Below, in pieces: positions 1 to 7,118 of a DNA stretch of 9,389 bases. Source of the stretch: Methanobrevibacter sp. (GTDB taxonomy: Archaea > Methanobacteriota > Methanobacteria > Methanobacteriales > Methanobacteriaceae); NCBI GenBank assembly GCA_016291275.1, contig JAEEWY010000048.1:1-9389 (forward strand), written 5' to 3'. Each line of letters opens with the position of its first letter. Within the stretch, counting starts at the first letter, position 1. A program made the translations under genes and the position numbers. The notes under the pieces were generated by a model that did no database searches, was not told the DNA's origin, and saw only the letters and a program-made list of their open reading frames with translations.

Positions 1-952
1 CTTTCTTCTCGGTGATTTTTCCAATATAAACTCCTTCGTGGCCAGAACTTTCTCTTCCTAAAACCTGTCCCGGCTTTTGATTAAGGATATAACCGTCAGT
101 GAATTGCCTATTGAAAACGAGACTTAAGTCCTTGTCATAATCTCCTTCATCACCATCAATCAAGTGTCTGTATGCATTTGTGATTGTTCCCACATAATCT
201 GCAGATTTCATTCTTCCTTCCAACTTAAGTGAAAAGACTCCTGCATCTTCTATCCTGTCTAATCCTTTGTAAACTGCAAGATCGTGAGTAGACAATAAAT
301 AACCGTTTCCAACATTGTAGTTTTTATATTTCAATTTGTATTGCTTACGGCAAGGCTGTGCACATGCTCCTCTGTTTCCACTTCTTCCGCTGTTGTATGA
401 TGAGATGTAGCAGTTTCCACTGAAACAGTAGCATAGGGCTCCATGCCCAAAGACTTCAAGTTCCATATTGATGTTGGATTCCTGCAATTTCTTTGATATT
501 TCAGCTATTTTGTCAACGCTTATTTCACGTGGGAAAACTATCCTTGAGACATTGTTTTCAACAGCCCATAAAATACAATCATAATCGCTTAATGTCATTT
601 GTGTGGAAGCATGGACTTCAAGACCTGGAATAAGGTTTTTAATGAGTTCAATGATTCCTAAGTCCTGTACAATTACCGCATCAACGCCTATTTTGTATAG
701 GTAGAACAAGTATTTCACAACGTCTATGACTTCAAAGTTGTTTATCAAGGTGTTTACGGTTACATGTATTTTTGCTCCATTCAAGTGAGCGTATTCCACA
801 CTTTTTTCTATCTCTTCCAGAGTGAAGTTTTTGGCAAATGCTCTTGCTCCAAACCTTTCTCCAGATATGTATACTGCATCAGCCCCTGCATTGATTGCTG
901 TGACCAATATGTCATAGTCTCCTGCAGGTGCCAATAATTCAGGTAATGTCAT
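1..952 (-). CDS. U32-family protein (YegQ/RlhA type), 3' end beyond window
   Basis: The visible 317 residues are the N-terminal part of a peptidase U32 family protein; the gene continues past the left edge. The start opens with MTLPELLAPAGD, the usual U32 opening. The family signature is present around residues 167-184 (EVFGHGALC, then GNC). Cysteines 174, 181, 197 and 201 have the C-x6-C-x15-C-x3-C spacing of E. coli YegQ/TrhP, where such cysteines are linked to an iron-sulfur cluster. Later conserved blocks are STHDL (221-225), KLEGRMKS (243-250) and FNRQFTDGY (280-288). U32 members were first called collagenase-like proteases, but studied bacterial relatives hydroxylate tRNA uridine or 23S rRNA cytidine, or act in ubiquinone synthesis. 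RNA modification is therefore the better guess, by inference only. The start at 952 is supported by the ribosome site AGGAGAT six bases upstream. It is transcribed divergently from tmk. Confidence 0.93.
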   Translation of the reverse strand, partial: MTLPELLAPAGDYDILVTAINAGADAVYISGERFGARAFAKNFTLEEIEKSVEYAHLNGAKIHVTVNTLINNFEVIDVVKYLFYLYKIGVDAVIVQDLGIIELIKNLIPGLEVHASTQMTLSDYDCILWAVENNVSRIVFPREISVDKIAEISKKLQESNINMELEVFGHGALCYCFSGNCYISSYNSGRSGNRGACAQPCRKQYKLKYKNYNVGNGYLLSTHDLAVYKGLDRIEDAGVFSLKLEGRMKSADYVGTITNAYRHLIDGDEGDYDKDLSLVFNRQFTDGYILNQKPGQVLGRESSGHEGVYIGKITEKK

Positions 953-958
953 TAAGTA

Positions 959-965
959 ATCTCCT
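959..965 (-). promoter_or_regulatory. Ribosome binding site of the U32 gene
   Basis: The minus strand reads AGGAGAT, followed by six bases (TACTTA) and then the ATG at 952. It is complementary to the archaeal 16S 3' end (anti-Shine-Dalgarno core CCTCC) and fixes the start of the U32 protein. Confidence 0.7.
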
Positions 966-1121
966 ATAATTTTGATTGTTTTTATGATTGTATTTTTTAT
1001 TTAATTAGTTAATTTGATAATATTTTTTTTAAAATAATTTAACTATTAATAGGTTTGTTAATTTTATTATATACATATTTTTAATATTATAATAATTATT
1101 GATAAGTAATATTATAAAATA

Positions 1122-1129
1122 TTTATATT
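1122..1129 (+). promoter_or_regulatory. Candidate TATA box for tmk
   Basis: TTTATATT matches the methanogen box A consensus TTTATATA at 7 of 8 positions. Transcription would be expected to begin about 25 bases downstream, near 1150. That is past the GTG at 1147 and leaves a leader of about 50 bases before the ATG at 1204. In such AT-rich DNA a match of this kind is weak evidence by itself. Confidence 0.4.
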
Positions 1130-1203
1130 GATTATTGTGATAGCTTGTGAAAACTAATAAAATTTCAATAGAATTATATATTTTTAAAAATAAATTCTAT
1201 TCT

Positions 1204-1794
1204 ATGTATCTTGTATTGGAAGGAATAGATGGTGCTGGAAAATCAACTCAAATCAAAATGTTAAAGGAATGGCTTGAAAGCAATGGATTAAGAGTTGAAA
1301 CAATTGTTGAACCAACCGATTTGGAAGTTGGAAAGCTTATTAGAAAGTTTTTGACTCGCTCTGATGCTACAAGTGACACCATGCAAAAGACATTAGGCCT
1401 ATTGTTTGCAGCAGACAGACTAATTTTAATGGATAAGATTGAACAATTGGAAAAAGACAATGTTGTAGTCATAAGTGATAGGTCCTTCTATTCCAGCTTA
1501 TCATATCAAGATCCTCAAGATTGGATTAAAGAGATAAATAAGTTTGCTAAAATTCCTGATTTGGTTTTGCTCTTAGATTTGGATGTTAAGAAATCCGTTG
1601 AAAGATGTGATGGAACAGATGAATTTGAAAATGAAGAGTTCCTCACTGGAGTAAAACAGAATTATTTGGATTTGGCAAACTCCAATGATAACTTTAAGAT
1701 AATCGATGCAAATAATGGTCCGAATAAGGTCTCTTCTGACATTAAAAAAGCAGTTGCACCATTATTTGATATTTGTAAGGATTGTATTTTATAA
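1204..1794 (+). CDS. tmk: Thymidylate kinase (dTMP kinase)
   Basis: The enzyme phosphorylates dTMP to dTDP with ATP in the cytoplasm, a required step in dTTP supply. From the ATG at 1204 the protein is 196 residues, the normal family length. The opening is typical: YLVLEGIDGAGKST, with the Walker A motif at residues 7-15. EPTD follows at 36-39, the DRS nucleotide-binding motif at 92-94, and a LLLDLDV strand at 122-128 precedes the LID segment. The reading frame is open from a GTG at 1147, which would add 19 residues not usual for the family, so I prefer 1204. Neither start has a convincing ribosome site. Two oddities: the P-loop has no arginine, and the LID (about 131-147) is acidic with only R134 visible, although many Tmks place catalytic arginines in one or the other. 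The gene stands alone on the plus strand and converges on the 68-residue gene. Confidence 0.93.
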   Translation: MYLVLEGIDGAGKSTQIKMLKEWLESNGLRVETIVEPTDLEVGKLIRKFLTRSDATSDTMQKTLGLLFAADRLILMDKIEQLEKDNVVVISDRSFYSSLSYQDPQDWIKEINKFAKIPDLVLLLDLDVKKSVERCDGTDEFENEEFLTGVKQNYLDLANSNDNFKIIDANNGPNKVSSDIKKAVAPLFDICKDCIL

Positions 1795-1807
1795 TCTAAA
1801 AATAGAA

Positions 1808-1831
1808 AATTTAAGAATATGCTCTTAAATT
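1808..1831 (+). terminator. Hairpin terminator candidate after tmk
   Basis: A perfect 9-bp inverted repeat AATTTAAGA / TCTTAAATT with a 6-base loop begins 13 bases after the tmk stop. T-rich sequence follows (1833-1861). The stem is AT-rich and so not very stable. T-tracts alone can terminate archaeal transcription, so the hairpin may be incidental. Confidence 0.45.
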
Positions 1832-1853
1832 ATTTATTAAATTTTATCTAATT

Positions 1854-1911
1854 TTATTTTTAAAAATAAGGAAGTAAAAAGTAAAGATAAAAATTAAAGA
1901 TAGGAATTAGA
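1854..1911 (-). terminator. T-rich termination region of the minus-strand translation cluster
   Basis: Read on the minus strand, the DNA just after the stop of the 68-residue gene holds a run of T-tracts (TTTAATTTTTATC, CTTTACTTTTTAC, CTTATTTTT), the usual archaeal termination signal. It ends in a perfect 16-bp palindrome TTATTTTTAAAAATAA at 1854-1869. The region lies between convergent genes and may serve both strands. Confidence 0.45.
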
Positions 1912-2118
1912 TTATCTTCTATCTAATTCATCTAATCTTTCTTTCATTACTTTAACAATGTAATCTTGTGCTTTTTCAAGTTCTTCTTTTGTACCTTGGA
2001 GTTTTGGTCCAAATTCAGTTTGCTTAAGTTCAACATCAAACTGTTCAATAACATGAGCAAGCATTTGTTCTCCAATACCGTTGGTAAGTTTCATTTCATA
2101 TACTGGTTCTTCTTCCAT
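1912..2118 (-). CDS. Conserved-looking small protein of unknown function, 68 aa
   Basis: I do not recognise this family. The protein is small, highly charged and acidic (it begins MEEEPVYEM), with no signal peptide, membrane segment or cysteine. The pattern suggests a compact fold: strand 6-12, helix 15-27, strand 28-36, strand 38-42, then a long charged helix 45-66 ending ERLDELDRR. That beta-alpha-beta-beta-alpha order is my reading, not a computed prediction. The start is supported by GAGGGAT three bases before the ATG, the same site seen before rlmE. It lies 63 bases downstream of tyrS on the same strand, with no hairpin between them, so it is probably co-transcribed as the last gene of the translation cluster. 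The coding frame is credible because of the ribosome site and the ordered protein pattern. The antisense reading of this stretch is low-complexity and not believable. Confidence 0.75.
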   Translation of the reverse strand: MEEEPVYEMKLTNGIGEQMLAHVIEQFDVELKQTEFGPKLQGTKEELEKAQDYIVKVMKERLDELDRR

Positions 2119-2121
2119 TCT

Positions 2122-2128
2122 ATCCCTC
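2122..2128 (-). promoter_or_regulatory. Ribosome binding site of the 68-aa gene
   Basis: Minus-strand GAGGGAT, three bases before the ATG. It is identical to the site in front of rlmE (8584-8590), which supports this small ORF as a real gene. Confidence 0.55.
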
Positions 2129-2181
2129 TTTTTAATCTTTTTTTAAAAATTAATAATTATAATTTTTTAATTTTATTTTAA

Positions 2182-3147
2182 TTATTCTTGTGATTCCATA
2201 AAGTCTCTAACTGGTTTTAAGAAATCAATTAAGTATTGTGTAATTGCATTTTTCAAGTCCATTGGGTGCAAGTTCTCTTCACCATACATTTTGTACAATT
2301 CATCTTTAGTGAGTTCAAGATTTCCACCGAATTTCTCAGGTCTTTCTATAAGCAAAGTGTCTTGTTGGCTGAATACAAAGTGATCTGCAATTTCCAAAAT
2401 AGGGTTTCCTTCAGTTTCTCCCATAGGGCAGTAACTTTTCTTGATTTTGTCCTTGATTGTCTTTTCATCATCATCAACAGCGATGTAGTTTCCTTTGCTT
2501 GAGGACATCTTGTCATCACCGTCAAGACCATGAATCAAAGGAGTGTGAATACAGACAGGTGCTTCTTTTCCTATTCTTGGTAAGTTTTCCCTTGCTAACA
2601 TTTGGATTTTTCTTTGTTCCATACCACCTAATGCAACATCTACTTCCAAAGCAGACATGTCTGCAGTTTGCATCAATGGATAAACTACACTAGCCACTTT
2701 TGGATTGTCATCATGTCTGCTGACTTGATCCATACTTCTTTTTGCCCTTTTTAATGTGGTTAAAGTAGCTAATTGGTAAACATCATTTGTGTATTCGCTT
2801 CCGGTTTGGAAAGATGAACCTAAGATGTATTCGGTATCATCAGCGAGTCCTAATCCTTGGAAGCATCTTTTATTGTATTCTGCAGTTTCAGCTATTTCCT
2901 CTACAGTTCCTTTTCCATTCAAGAAAGCATGATAATCTGCAAGCAAGATTTTGATTTTAAATCCTAAATCCTGTAATTGTTTAAGTTTCATTATTGTTAC
3001 TGCATGACCTAAATGAATTTTTCCAGAAGGTTCATATCCAGTATAAGCAATAGGATGCTCTTTTTCAAGCTTTTCTTTCAATTCATCTACATCAATGATT
3101 TCTAAAGTTCCTTCTTGAATTAATTCAATTTTTTCTTCAATGTTCAT
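2182..3147 (-). CDS. tyrS: Tyrosyl-tRNA synthetase, archaeal type
   Basis: This cytoplasmic class I aminoacyl-tRNA synthetase charges tRNA-Tyr. The 321 residues compare with 306 in the Methanocaldococcus jannaschii enzyme, and blocks align throughout. The HIGH-type motif is HLGH at 45-48 within EPSGKIHLGH, and the KMSKS loop is KMSSS at 213-217. By alignment from memory, the tyrosine-pocket residues Y32, Y151, Q155 and D158 of the M. jannaschii enzyme correspond to Y35, Y156, Q160 and D163. The anticodon-reading D286 corresponds to D297 in HPMDLKN. The bacterial C-terminal S4 domain is absent, as expected in archaea. The ATG at 3147 is preceded by GTGAT, a partial ribosome site. The gene follows the NMD3-like gene by 103 bases and precedes the 68-residue gene by 63. 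I see no terminator in either gap, so a shared transcript is likely. Confidence 0.97.
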   Translation of the reverse strand: MNIEEKIELIQEGTLEIIDVDELKEKLEKEHPIAYTGYEPSGKIHLGHAVTIMKLKQLQDLGFKIKILLADYHAFLNGKGTVEEIAETAEYNKRCFQGLGLADDTEYILGSSFQTGSEYTNDVYQLATLTTLKRAKRSMDQVSRHDDNPKVASVVYPLMQTADMSALEVDVALGGMEQRKIQMLARENLPRIGKEAPVCIHTPLIHGLDGDDKMSSSKGNYIAVDDDEKTIKDKIKKSYCPMGETEGNPILEIADHFVFSQQDTLLIERPEKFGGNLELTKDELYKMYGEENLHPMDLKNAITQYLIDFLKPVRDFMESQE

Positions 3148-3250
3148 GTAATCACACTTTTGTTTTTGTAATCGGTAATAAGATAATTATTAATTATTTT
3201 CTGTAATTGTTTTAGATAAGATATATGCTTATGATTTTTTTGTTATGATT

Positions 3251-4291
3251 TTAGATTATATAGATTTTTCCATCTATTTTTATAACGTCTATCTCTTCGC
3301 CAATGTTATATTTTTCCAGCTTTTCATTCATTTCCAAATCGATTGGACTGTAGTCATCTGGATCAAGAATTTGCATCATGCTTGGAGATTTTGCTGTAAT
3401 GATAGCCTTTTGGATTCCTTCCAAATGTTCTATTTTTTCTATGGAATCGTATTCTCTCCATTTTAAAGCGATTATATCTTGATTTTCCAGGTTTATGACT
3501 TGAATCCTGTTTCCATCAACATCACTAACTTGATAAACATTATCATGATATTTTACGAAATCATCCTTAACGAATTTTGGAAGTCTCAATGCTATCCAAA
3601 TCCTATAAAGCCCTTTTCCTGTTGATTTGTCTTCACTTATGAGTCTTGGGGATTCTTTAGTGGTTCCTCCAAACTCATCTTTAAGATGCTCTACAACTTT
3701 TTTTGCAGATTTCAAAGAGCCAATGTAATAGTCATTCCCTTCCTTAAGCCTTGCAACTTGAGGGATATAAGCCAATTTATCCTTTTTGAATTGCTTATCA
3801 AGGGTTCTATTGATTATCTCTTCAGCAATGGCGATTTCCTCATCTTTAAGTTCCCTATCATCTGCACGCAATTGAATTACCGCTTCATAGTATCCTGCAT
3901 TTCTTTTACTGCAGTCAGGGCAAACTGAGTAATTGATCTTTACATCTGGAGTGTGTGTTTCAACCACTTCTTCTCCTAAAACAGTTGCAATAGCTTCAAC
4001 ATAACATTCTGCAATTGTTCCTCTCATCTGGTCGATTTCAAGTTCTATCTCCTCATTTTCAGCCAAATCGGAAATGGTGATGTTTCTTTCCAATGTTCTA
4101 TAGATGATTTCCTCTTCAGGAATGTACTCATCTTTCCATTTTCCTTCTTCTAATTTGGCATTGCAGTGCTTGCAGATGGTTACAGTGATATTTTCTGGAA
4201 TTTCCATTAGTTGGAATTTCTTTAAAAAACAGTTTTTGCAGATTCCATCTATCATTTCAACGTCTGTTGCACCACATTCTGGACAAAACAT
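3251..4291 (-). CDS. NMD3-like ribosome-associated zinc protein
   Basis: This is an archaeal NMD3 homologue of 346 residues. Eukaryotic Nmd3 is the 60S export adaptor and binds the large subunit at the L1-stalk and tRNA sites. Archaea have no nuclear export, so the role here is presumably late large-subunit maturation or subunit quality control, which is inference. The N-terminus carries paired CxxC motifs: C3/C6, C18/C21 and C40/C43, then C124/C127. GYYEAVIQLR follows at 133-142, a block typical of the family. The C-terminal half (about 220-346) looks beta-rich, consistent with the SH3/eIF5A-like domains of NMD3, and has no membrane segment. The start at 4291 puts the first zinc knuckle at residue 3, as usual; its ribosome site (GAGTG) is weak. 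The gene lies between aIF2-beta and tyrS, fitting a translation-linked role. Confidence 0.9.
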   Translation of the reverse strand: MFCPECGATDVEMIDGICKNCFLKKFQLMEIPENITVTICKHCNAKLEEGKWKDEYIPEEEIIYRTLERNITISDLAENEEIELEIDQMRGTIAECYVEAIATVLGEEVVETHTPDVKINYSVCPDCSKRNAGYYEAVIQLRADDRELKDEEIAIAEEIINRTLDKQFKKDKLAYIPQVARLKEGNDYYIGSLKSAKKVVEHLKDEFGGTTKESPRLISEDKSTGKGLYRIWIALRLPKFVKDDFVKYHDNVYQVSDVDGNRIQVINLENQDIIALKWREYDSIEKIEHLEGIQKAIITAKSPSMMQILDPDDYSPIDLEMNEKLEKYNIGEEIDVIKIDGKIYII

Positions 4292-4365
4292 TTTAAAACA
4301 CTCATAAGATGTAAAATTGAATAAAATTAATGATTTAGTTTAAGTTAAATGACTATTAAATTTTT

Positions 4366-4395
4366 TTAAAAATAAAAAATATAAAAGAAGAGAAT
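4366..4395 (-). terminator. T-rich tract after aIF2-beta, possible partial terminator or promoter
   Basis: Directly after the aIF2-beta stop the minus strand reads as repeated T-tracts (TTCTCTTCTTTTATA, then TTTTTTATTTTT). Such tracts can end archaeal transcription. The same stretch contains TTTTATATT, which could be a TATA box for the NMD3-like gene about 80 bases downstream. The two readings cannot be separated by eye. Confidence 0.3.
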
Positions 4396-4803
4396 TTATA
4401 ATGGCTTAAGTGGAGCTTTTGCACCACATGCAGCGCATTTTAAGATAAAGATTCTGTCTTCTCTTATGATCTGAGTATCCGGTCTGTTACATTCATGGCA
4501 GATAACATATTTTTCAATGTATTCATCGATTCTCTCATTGATTAGGAAATGATTGAATTTACCTTGCAAGATTGCTCTTACTCCTTCTAAGTTACCTGCA
4601 GTACCTAATTCTCTTAATAAGTATTTTAATACATGTTGTGGGTCTCTGTTTAATGAGTCAGCCACATCTTTGAAATTTTGAATAAAGGTTCTATTACCTT
4701 GAATAACAGAGTATGCTTTTACAGGTTCAAATCTTTTTGTTTCAAATACCTCAGGAGGCAATTGATCAATAGCTCTGTTTAATAAGTTTTCATATTCATC
4801 CAT
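4396..4803 (-). CDS. Translation initiation factor aIF2 subunit beta
   Basis: aIF2-beta is one subunit of the archaeal heterotrimer that brings Met-tRNAi to the small ribosomal subunit; the beta subunit contacts the gamma GTPase. The protein is 135 residues, the usual archaeal length. The N-terminal helix (4-15) and the FEP segment (25-27) form the gamma-binding part. A central alpha-beta domain (about 30-95, with NFKDVADSLNR and KYLLRELGT) follows, then a C-terminal zinc ribbon with C102/C105 and C123/C126. The frame is open to an ATG at 4854, but the added 17 residues are hydrophobic and not part of the family. The ATG at 4803 has a strong AGAGGTGA site four bases upstream, so 4803 is the start. 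It appears to head the transcript aIF2-beta, NMD3-like, TyrRS, 68-aa protein. Confidence 0.96.
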   Translation of the reverse strand: MDEYENLLNRAIDQLPPEVFETKRFEPVKAYSVIQGNRTFIQNFKDVADSLNRDPQHVLKYLLRELGTAGNLEGVRAILQGKFNHFLINERIDEYIEKYVICHECNRPDTQIIREDRIFILKCAACGAKAPLKPL

Positions 4804-4807
4804 TTTT

Positions 4808-4815
4808 TCACCTCT
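4808..4815 (-). promoter_or_regulatory. Strong ribosome binding site that fixes the aIF2-beta start
   Basis: Minus-strand AGAGGTGA, four bases before the ATG at 4803. It matches the anti-Shine-Dalgarno complement GGAGGTGA at all but one position, the clearest ribosome site in the window. It argues against the in-frame ATG at 4854. Confidence 0.8.
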
Positions 4816-4872
4816 TTGGAATAGTAAAATTAATTTATAAGTAAGTATAATCAAATAAAATTTATGATAAGT

Positions 4873-4909
4873 ATTTATAAAATTAGTATTTGAGTTATAT
4901 TAATATAAA
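4873..4909 (-). promoter_or_regulatory. Candidate promoter of the aIF2-beta cluster
   Basis: Two TATA-like sequences face aIF2-beta: minus-strand TTTATATT at 4902-4909 and TTTATAAAT at 4873-4881. They would start transcripts near 4879 or 4850, leaving leaders of roughly 75 or 47 bases before the ATG at 4803. Since MCM upstream ends in a good terminator, a promoter is needed somewhere in 4804-5010. Confidence 0.35.
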
Positions 4910-4994
4910 ATATATTTTTTATCATTTATTAATGTATTTATTATATAATAATTTATATAAAGAAAAATCTTATATTTTTGATAAATAAATTAAA

Positions 4995-5013
4995 AAAATT
5001 TCAATGAAATTTT
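4995..5013. repeat. Inverted repeat in the MCM to aIF2-beta gap
   Basis: A perfect 8-bp inverted repeat AAAATTTC / GAAATTTT with a 3-base centre. It lies on the far side of the MCM terminator T-tract. It may be a second, back-up hairpin or chance structure in AT-rich DNA. Confidence 0.35.
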
Positions 5014-5055
5014 GAAAATAAAAAAATAGAAAAATGCTTGAAAATTATCAAGCAT
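5012..5055 (-). terminator. Hairpin plus T-tract terminator of mcm
   Basis: On the minus strand, 35 bases after the MCM stop, ATGCTTGA / TCAAGCAT forms a perfect 8-bp stem (5034-5055) with a 6-base loop. It is followed directly by TTTTTCTATTTTTTTATTTTC. The arrangement looks like a bacterial intrinsic terminator; in archaea the T-tract probably does most of the work. It separates the mcm transcript from the aIF2-beta cluster. Confidence 0.65.
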
Positions 5056-5090
5056 AAAATTTAATTTTATTTAGTGGTTTTTGCACTGTT

Positions 5091-7097
5091 TTAATCTTCC
5101 AGTCTTTTTACCACACCGTGATGAGGTTCATAAATAATTCCTTTAGATCTGAGTATTCTTAAGATCTCATCTGTTTTCTCTTCACTCATCTCGTGGTTTT
5201 CAGCAAGATGATCTTTTAGGATATTCACTGGAACTTCAACGAATTCTTCTTCCAATGCTTTTATCGCTTCTTGCACTACACGCATCTTATCTCTTTCAGA
5301 TGTTGGAGTTCTTCCTTCAACTCTTGCAATATCGATTTTACCTGTGTCAGGATCCATTCCGATTTTCTCTAAACATCTTCTTTGCAAGTTAATTGCTCTA
5401 TGAGCATCTGAAGCTTCAACCTCATTTTTAAGTTGAAGTTTTGCGCTAGCTTCAGCTAAACGAATGGTTGCTTCCAATTGCCTTGGAGTGATAGGTACAG
5501 GAGTGCCTTCTTCCATGCCTCCAGTTCTCACAGATACATAAAACTCTTCCAATACCTTATTTGCCGCATCTGTAAGTACAGGATGGATATTTTTACGTGC
5601 ATAAGCGATATATTTTCTCAATAGTTCTGGCTCTATATCATATGCTATGTTAGAGTACTGGTGAGTCTTAAGAATATGCTGAGCCAATTCCCTATCCTTT
5701 TCAACATCTGGCTTGTCTTCAATTACAAATATTAAATCGAAACGAGAAAGAATTGGTGAAGGTAAGTCAATTTGGTTTGCTAAAGTCTTGTATCTGTCAA
5801 AAGTACCAAATTTAGGGTTTGCAGCTGCAAGAACTGAACATCTTGTATTCAATGTTGCCATGATTCCTGCTTTCGCAATACTTACTGTTTGCTGTTCCAA
5901 TGCTTCGTGAAGTGCAGATCTGTCTTCTGAACGCATCTTATCCAATTCGTCAACACATACGTTACCTTGGTCCCCAAGTACTAATGCACCTGCCTCAAGA
6001 GACCATCCTCCAAGTTCATCTCTAACTGCAGCTGCAGTTAATCCGGCACCAGATGTACCTTTACCACTGGTGTAAACACTTCTTGGAGCTAATTTTGAAA
6101 CGTATTTGAGTATTTGGGACTTACCGATACCTGGGTCCCCGACAATAAGAATGTGAAGGTCTCCTCTTAAACGAGTCCCGTCCTCTAATTGTTGCACTGT
6201 TCCACCGAAGAGCTGCAATGCAATAGCTTCCTTTACATCTCTGTGACCTTTGATTGAAGGTGCAGTGGAGTTAATGATTTTATCGTGTATATGAGGGTCT
6301 CTGGACAATTCCAAGATTTTTTCCTCATCCTCTTCACTAAGTTCCAATTCCTCAAATTCCTGTTCCAATGGCTCTATATGATTTACATAGATGTAGTTTT
6401 TGAATTTTCCACTTCTTTCTTCCCTAAATGTCTTTAGGGTTCCTGTGATTCTAACTTTATCTCCAGGATTCAATTCATCTACCAAATCATCTTCTAAAAC
6501 CAAAAGCATTTGTTTTGGTTCGGTTCCTCCAGAGAGGTTTTCCAAAGGTTCCTGCATTCTAGCGTTTTGTGTATCAATATATATTGAATCCTCTTGAAGC
6601 AATCTAAAGGATCTTCCACCACATTCGCTACATAATGAAGGGTCCATAATATGGTTTCCAGAGTGTTGTTCCACTTCAGTAATCCTCATGCAACCTCTAC
6701 ATTCAAATTTCGCTGTTTCAATACGTGGGCGAATCTCATCAGTTTTCCTTATGATCCCATCAGCAGATACAAAGTTACCGATATATTTACTTAAGAGATC
6801 GCTTAATGGAATGTTGTTTGTGAGATTTTCAAATCTGATGTTCAATTCCATATCTTCCTTCATCAACGGATCGATATTTTTAATAGCCTTTTGTGAAGCT
6901 GAAATAACCTCTTCAGGCTTTGTTATCAATAAGTCTGCTAAATCCGGATCGAACTTCTCTAATTCTTCGTAATTGACTGTAAGTGACCTTTCATCAGGAT
7001 ATTTTTCTAAAATTTCAAATACATCATCTTTGTAAATTGTTGAGAAAAATTCTTCAAATTGTGCAAGTGATGCTTTTGTTTTGTTAGTGGAATTCAT
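5091..7097 (-). CDS. mcm: Replicative DNA helicase MCM
   Basis: MCM forms the hexameric ring that unwinds DNA 3' to 5' at archaeal replication forks using ATP. The 668 residues compare with 666 in the Methanothermobacter enzyme (MTH1770), and long blocks agree from memory. The N-terminal domain (1 to about 250) contains a four-cysteine zinc finger, C133/C136 and C156/C159. The AAA+ domain carries Walker A GDPGIGKS at 320-327 (K326), Walker B CVDELDKM at 381-388 (D383, E384), the sensor 1 asparagine in AANPKFG (N427), the arginine finger in LSRFD (R452), and sensor 2 R539 in ITPRQLEAT. A winged-helix domain occupies about 600-668. All key catalytic residues are present, and there is no intein. 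No ribosome site precedes the ATG, and the best TATA box lies about 25-30 bases upstream, which suggests a leaderless or near-leaderless mRNA. It appears monocistronic, ending at the hairpin terminator. Confidence 0.98.
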   Translation of the reverse strand: MNSTNKTKASLAQFEEFFSTIYKDDVFEILEKYPDERSLTVNYEELEKFDPDLADLLITKPEEVISASQKAIKNIDPLMKEDMELNIRFENLTNNIPLSDLLSKYIGNFVSADGIIRKTDEIRPRIETAKFECRGCMRITEVEQHSGNHIMDPSLCSECGGRSFRLLQEDSIYIDTQNARMQEPLENLSGGTEPKQMLLVLEDDLVDELNPGDKVRITGTLKTFREERSGKFKNYIYVNHIEPLEQEFEELELSEEDEEKILELSRDPHIHDKIINSTAPSIKGHRDVKEAIALQLFGGTVQQLEDGTRLRGDLHILIVGDPGIGKSQILKYVSKLAPRSVYTSGKGTSGAGLTAAAVRDELGGWSLEAGALVLGDQGNVCVDELDKMRSEDRSALHEALEQQTVSIAKAGIMATLNTRCSVLAAANPKFGTFDRYKTLANQIDLPSPILSRFDLIFVIEDKPDVEKDRELAQHILKTHQYSNIAYDIEPELLRKYIAYARKNIHPVLTDAANKVLEEFYVSVRTGGMEEGTPVPITPRQLEATIRLAEASAKLQLKNEVEASDAHRAINLQRRCLEKIGMDPDTGKIDIARVEGRTPTSERDKMRVVQEAIKALEEEFVEVPVNILKDHLAENHEMSEEKTDEILRILRSKGIIYEPHHGVVKRLED

Positions 7098-7118
7098 TGT
7101 AATATTGTTTTTATATTT

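Larger units (their letters stand above)
953..1203. other. Divergent intergenic region between U32 gene and tmk
   Basis: These 251 bases are strongly AT-rich, and I see no supported gene in them. They must carry two outward promoters. Visible structure: a perfect 10-bp palindrome CTATTAATAG at 1043-1052, a 10-bp direct repeat TAATATTATA at 1082-1091 and 1107-1116, and TATA-like sequences on both strands (for the U32 gene the best is the minus-strand TATATAATAAAA around 1062-1073). An in-frame GTG at 1147 would extend tmk upstream, but I reject it as the start (see tmk). Confidence 0.6.

Noticed and set aside
1147..1203. Upstream GTG start for tmk adding 19 residues
   Set aside because: The added residues are not part of the family opening, there is no ribosome site, and the best TATA box would start transcription after this codon.
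4804..4854. ATG at 4854 as the aIF2-beta start
   Set aside because: The 17 extra residues are hydrophobic and foreign to the family, and the strong AGAGGTGA site points to 4803.
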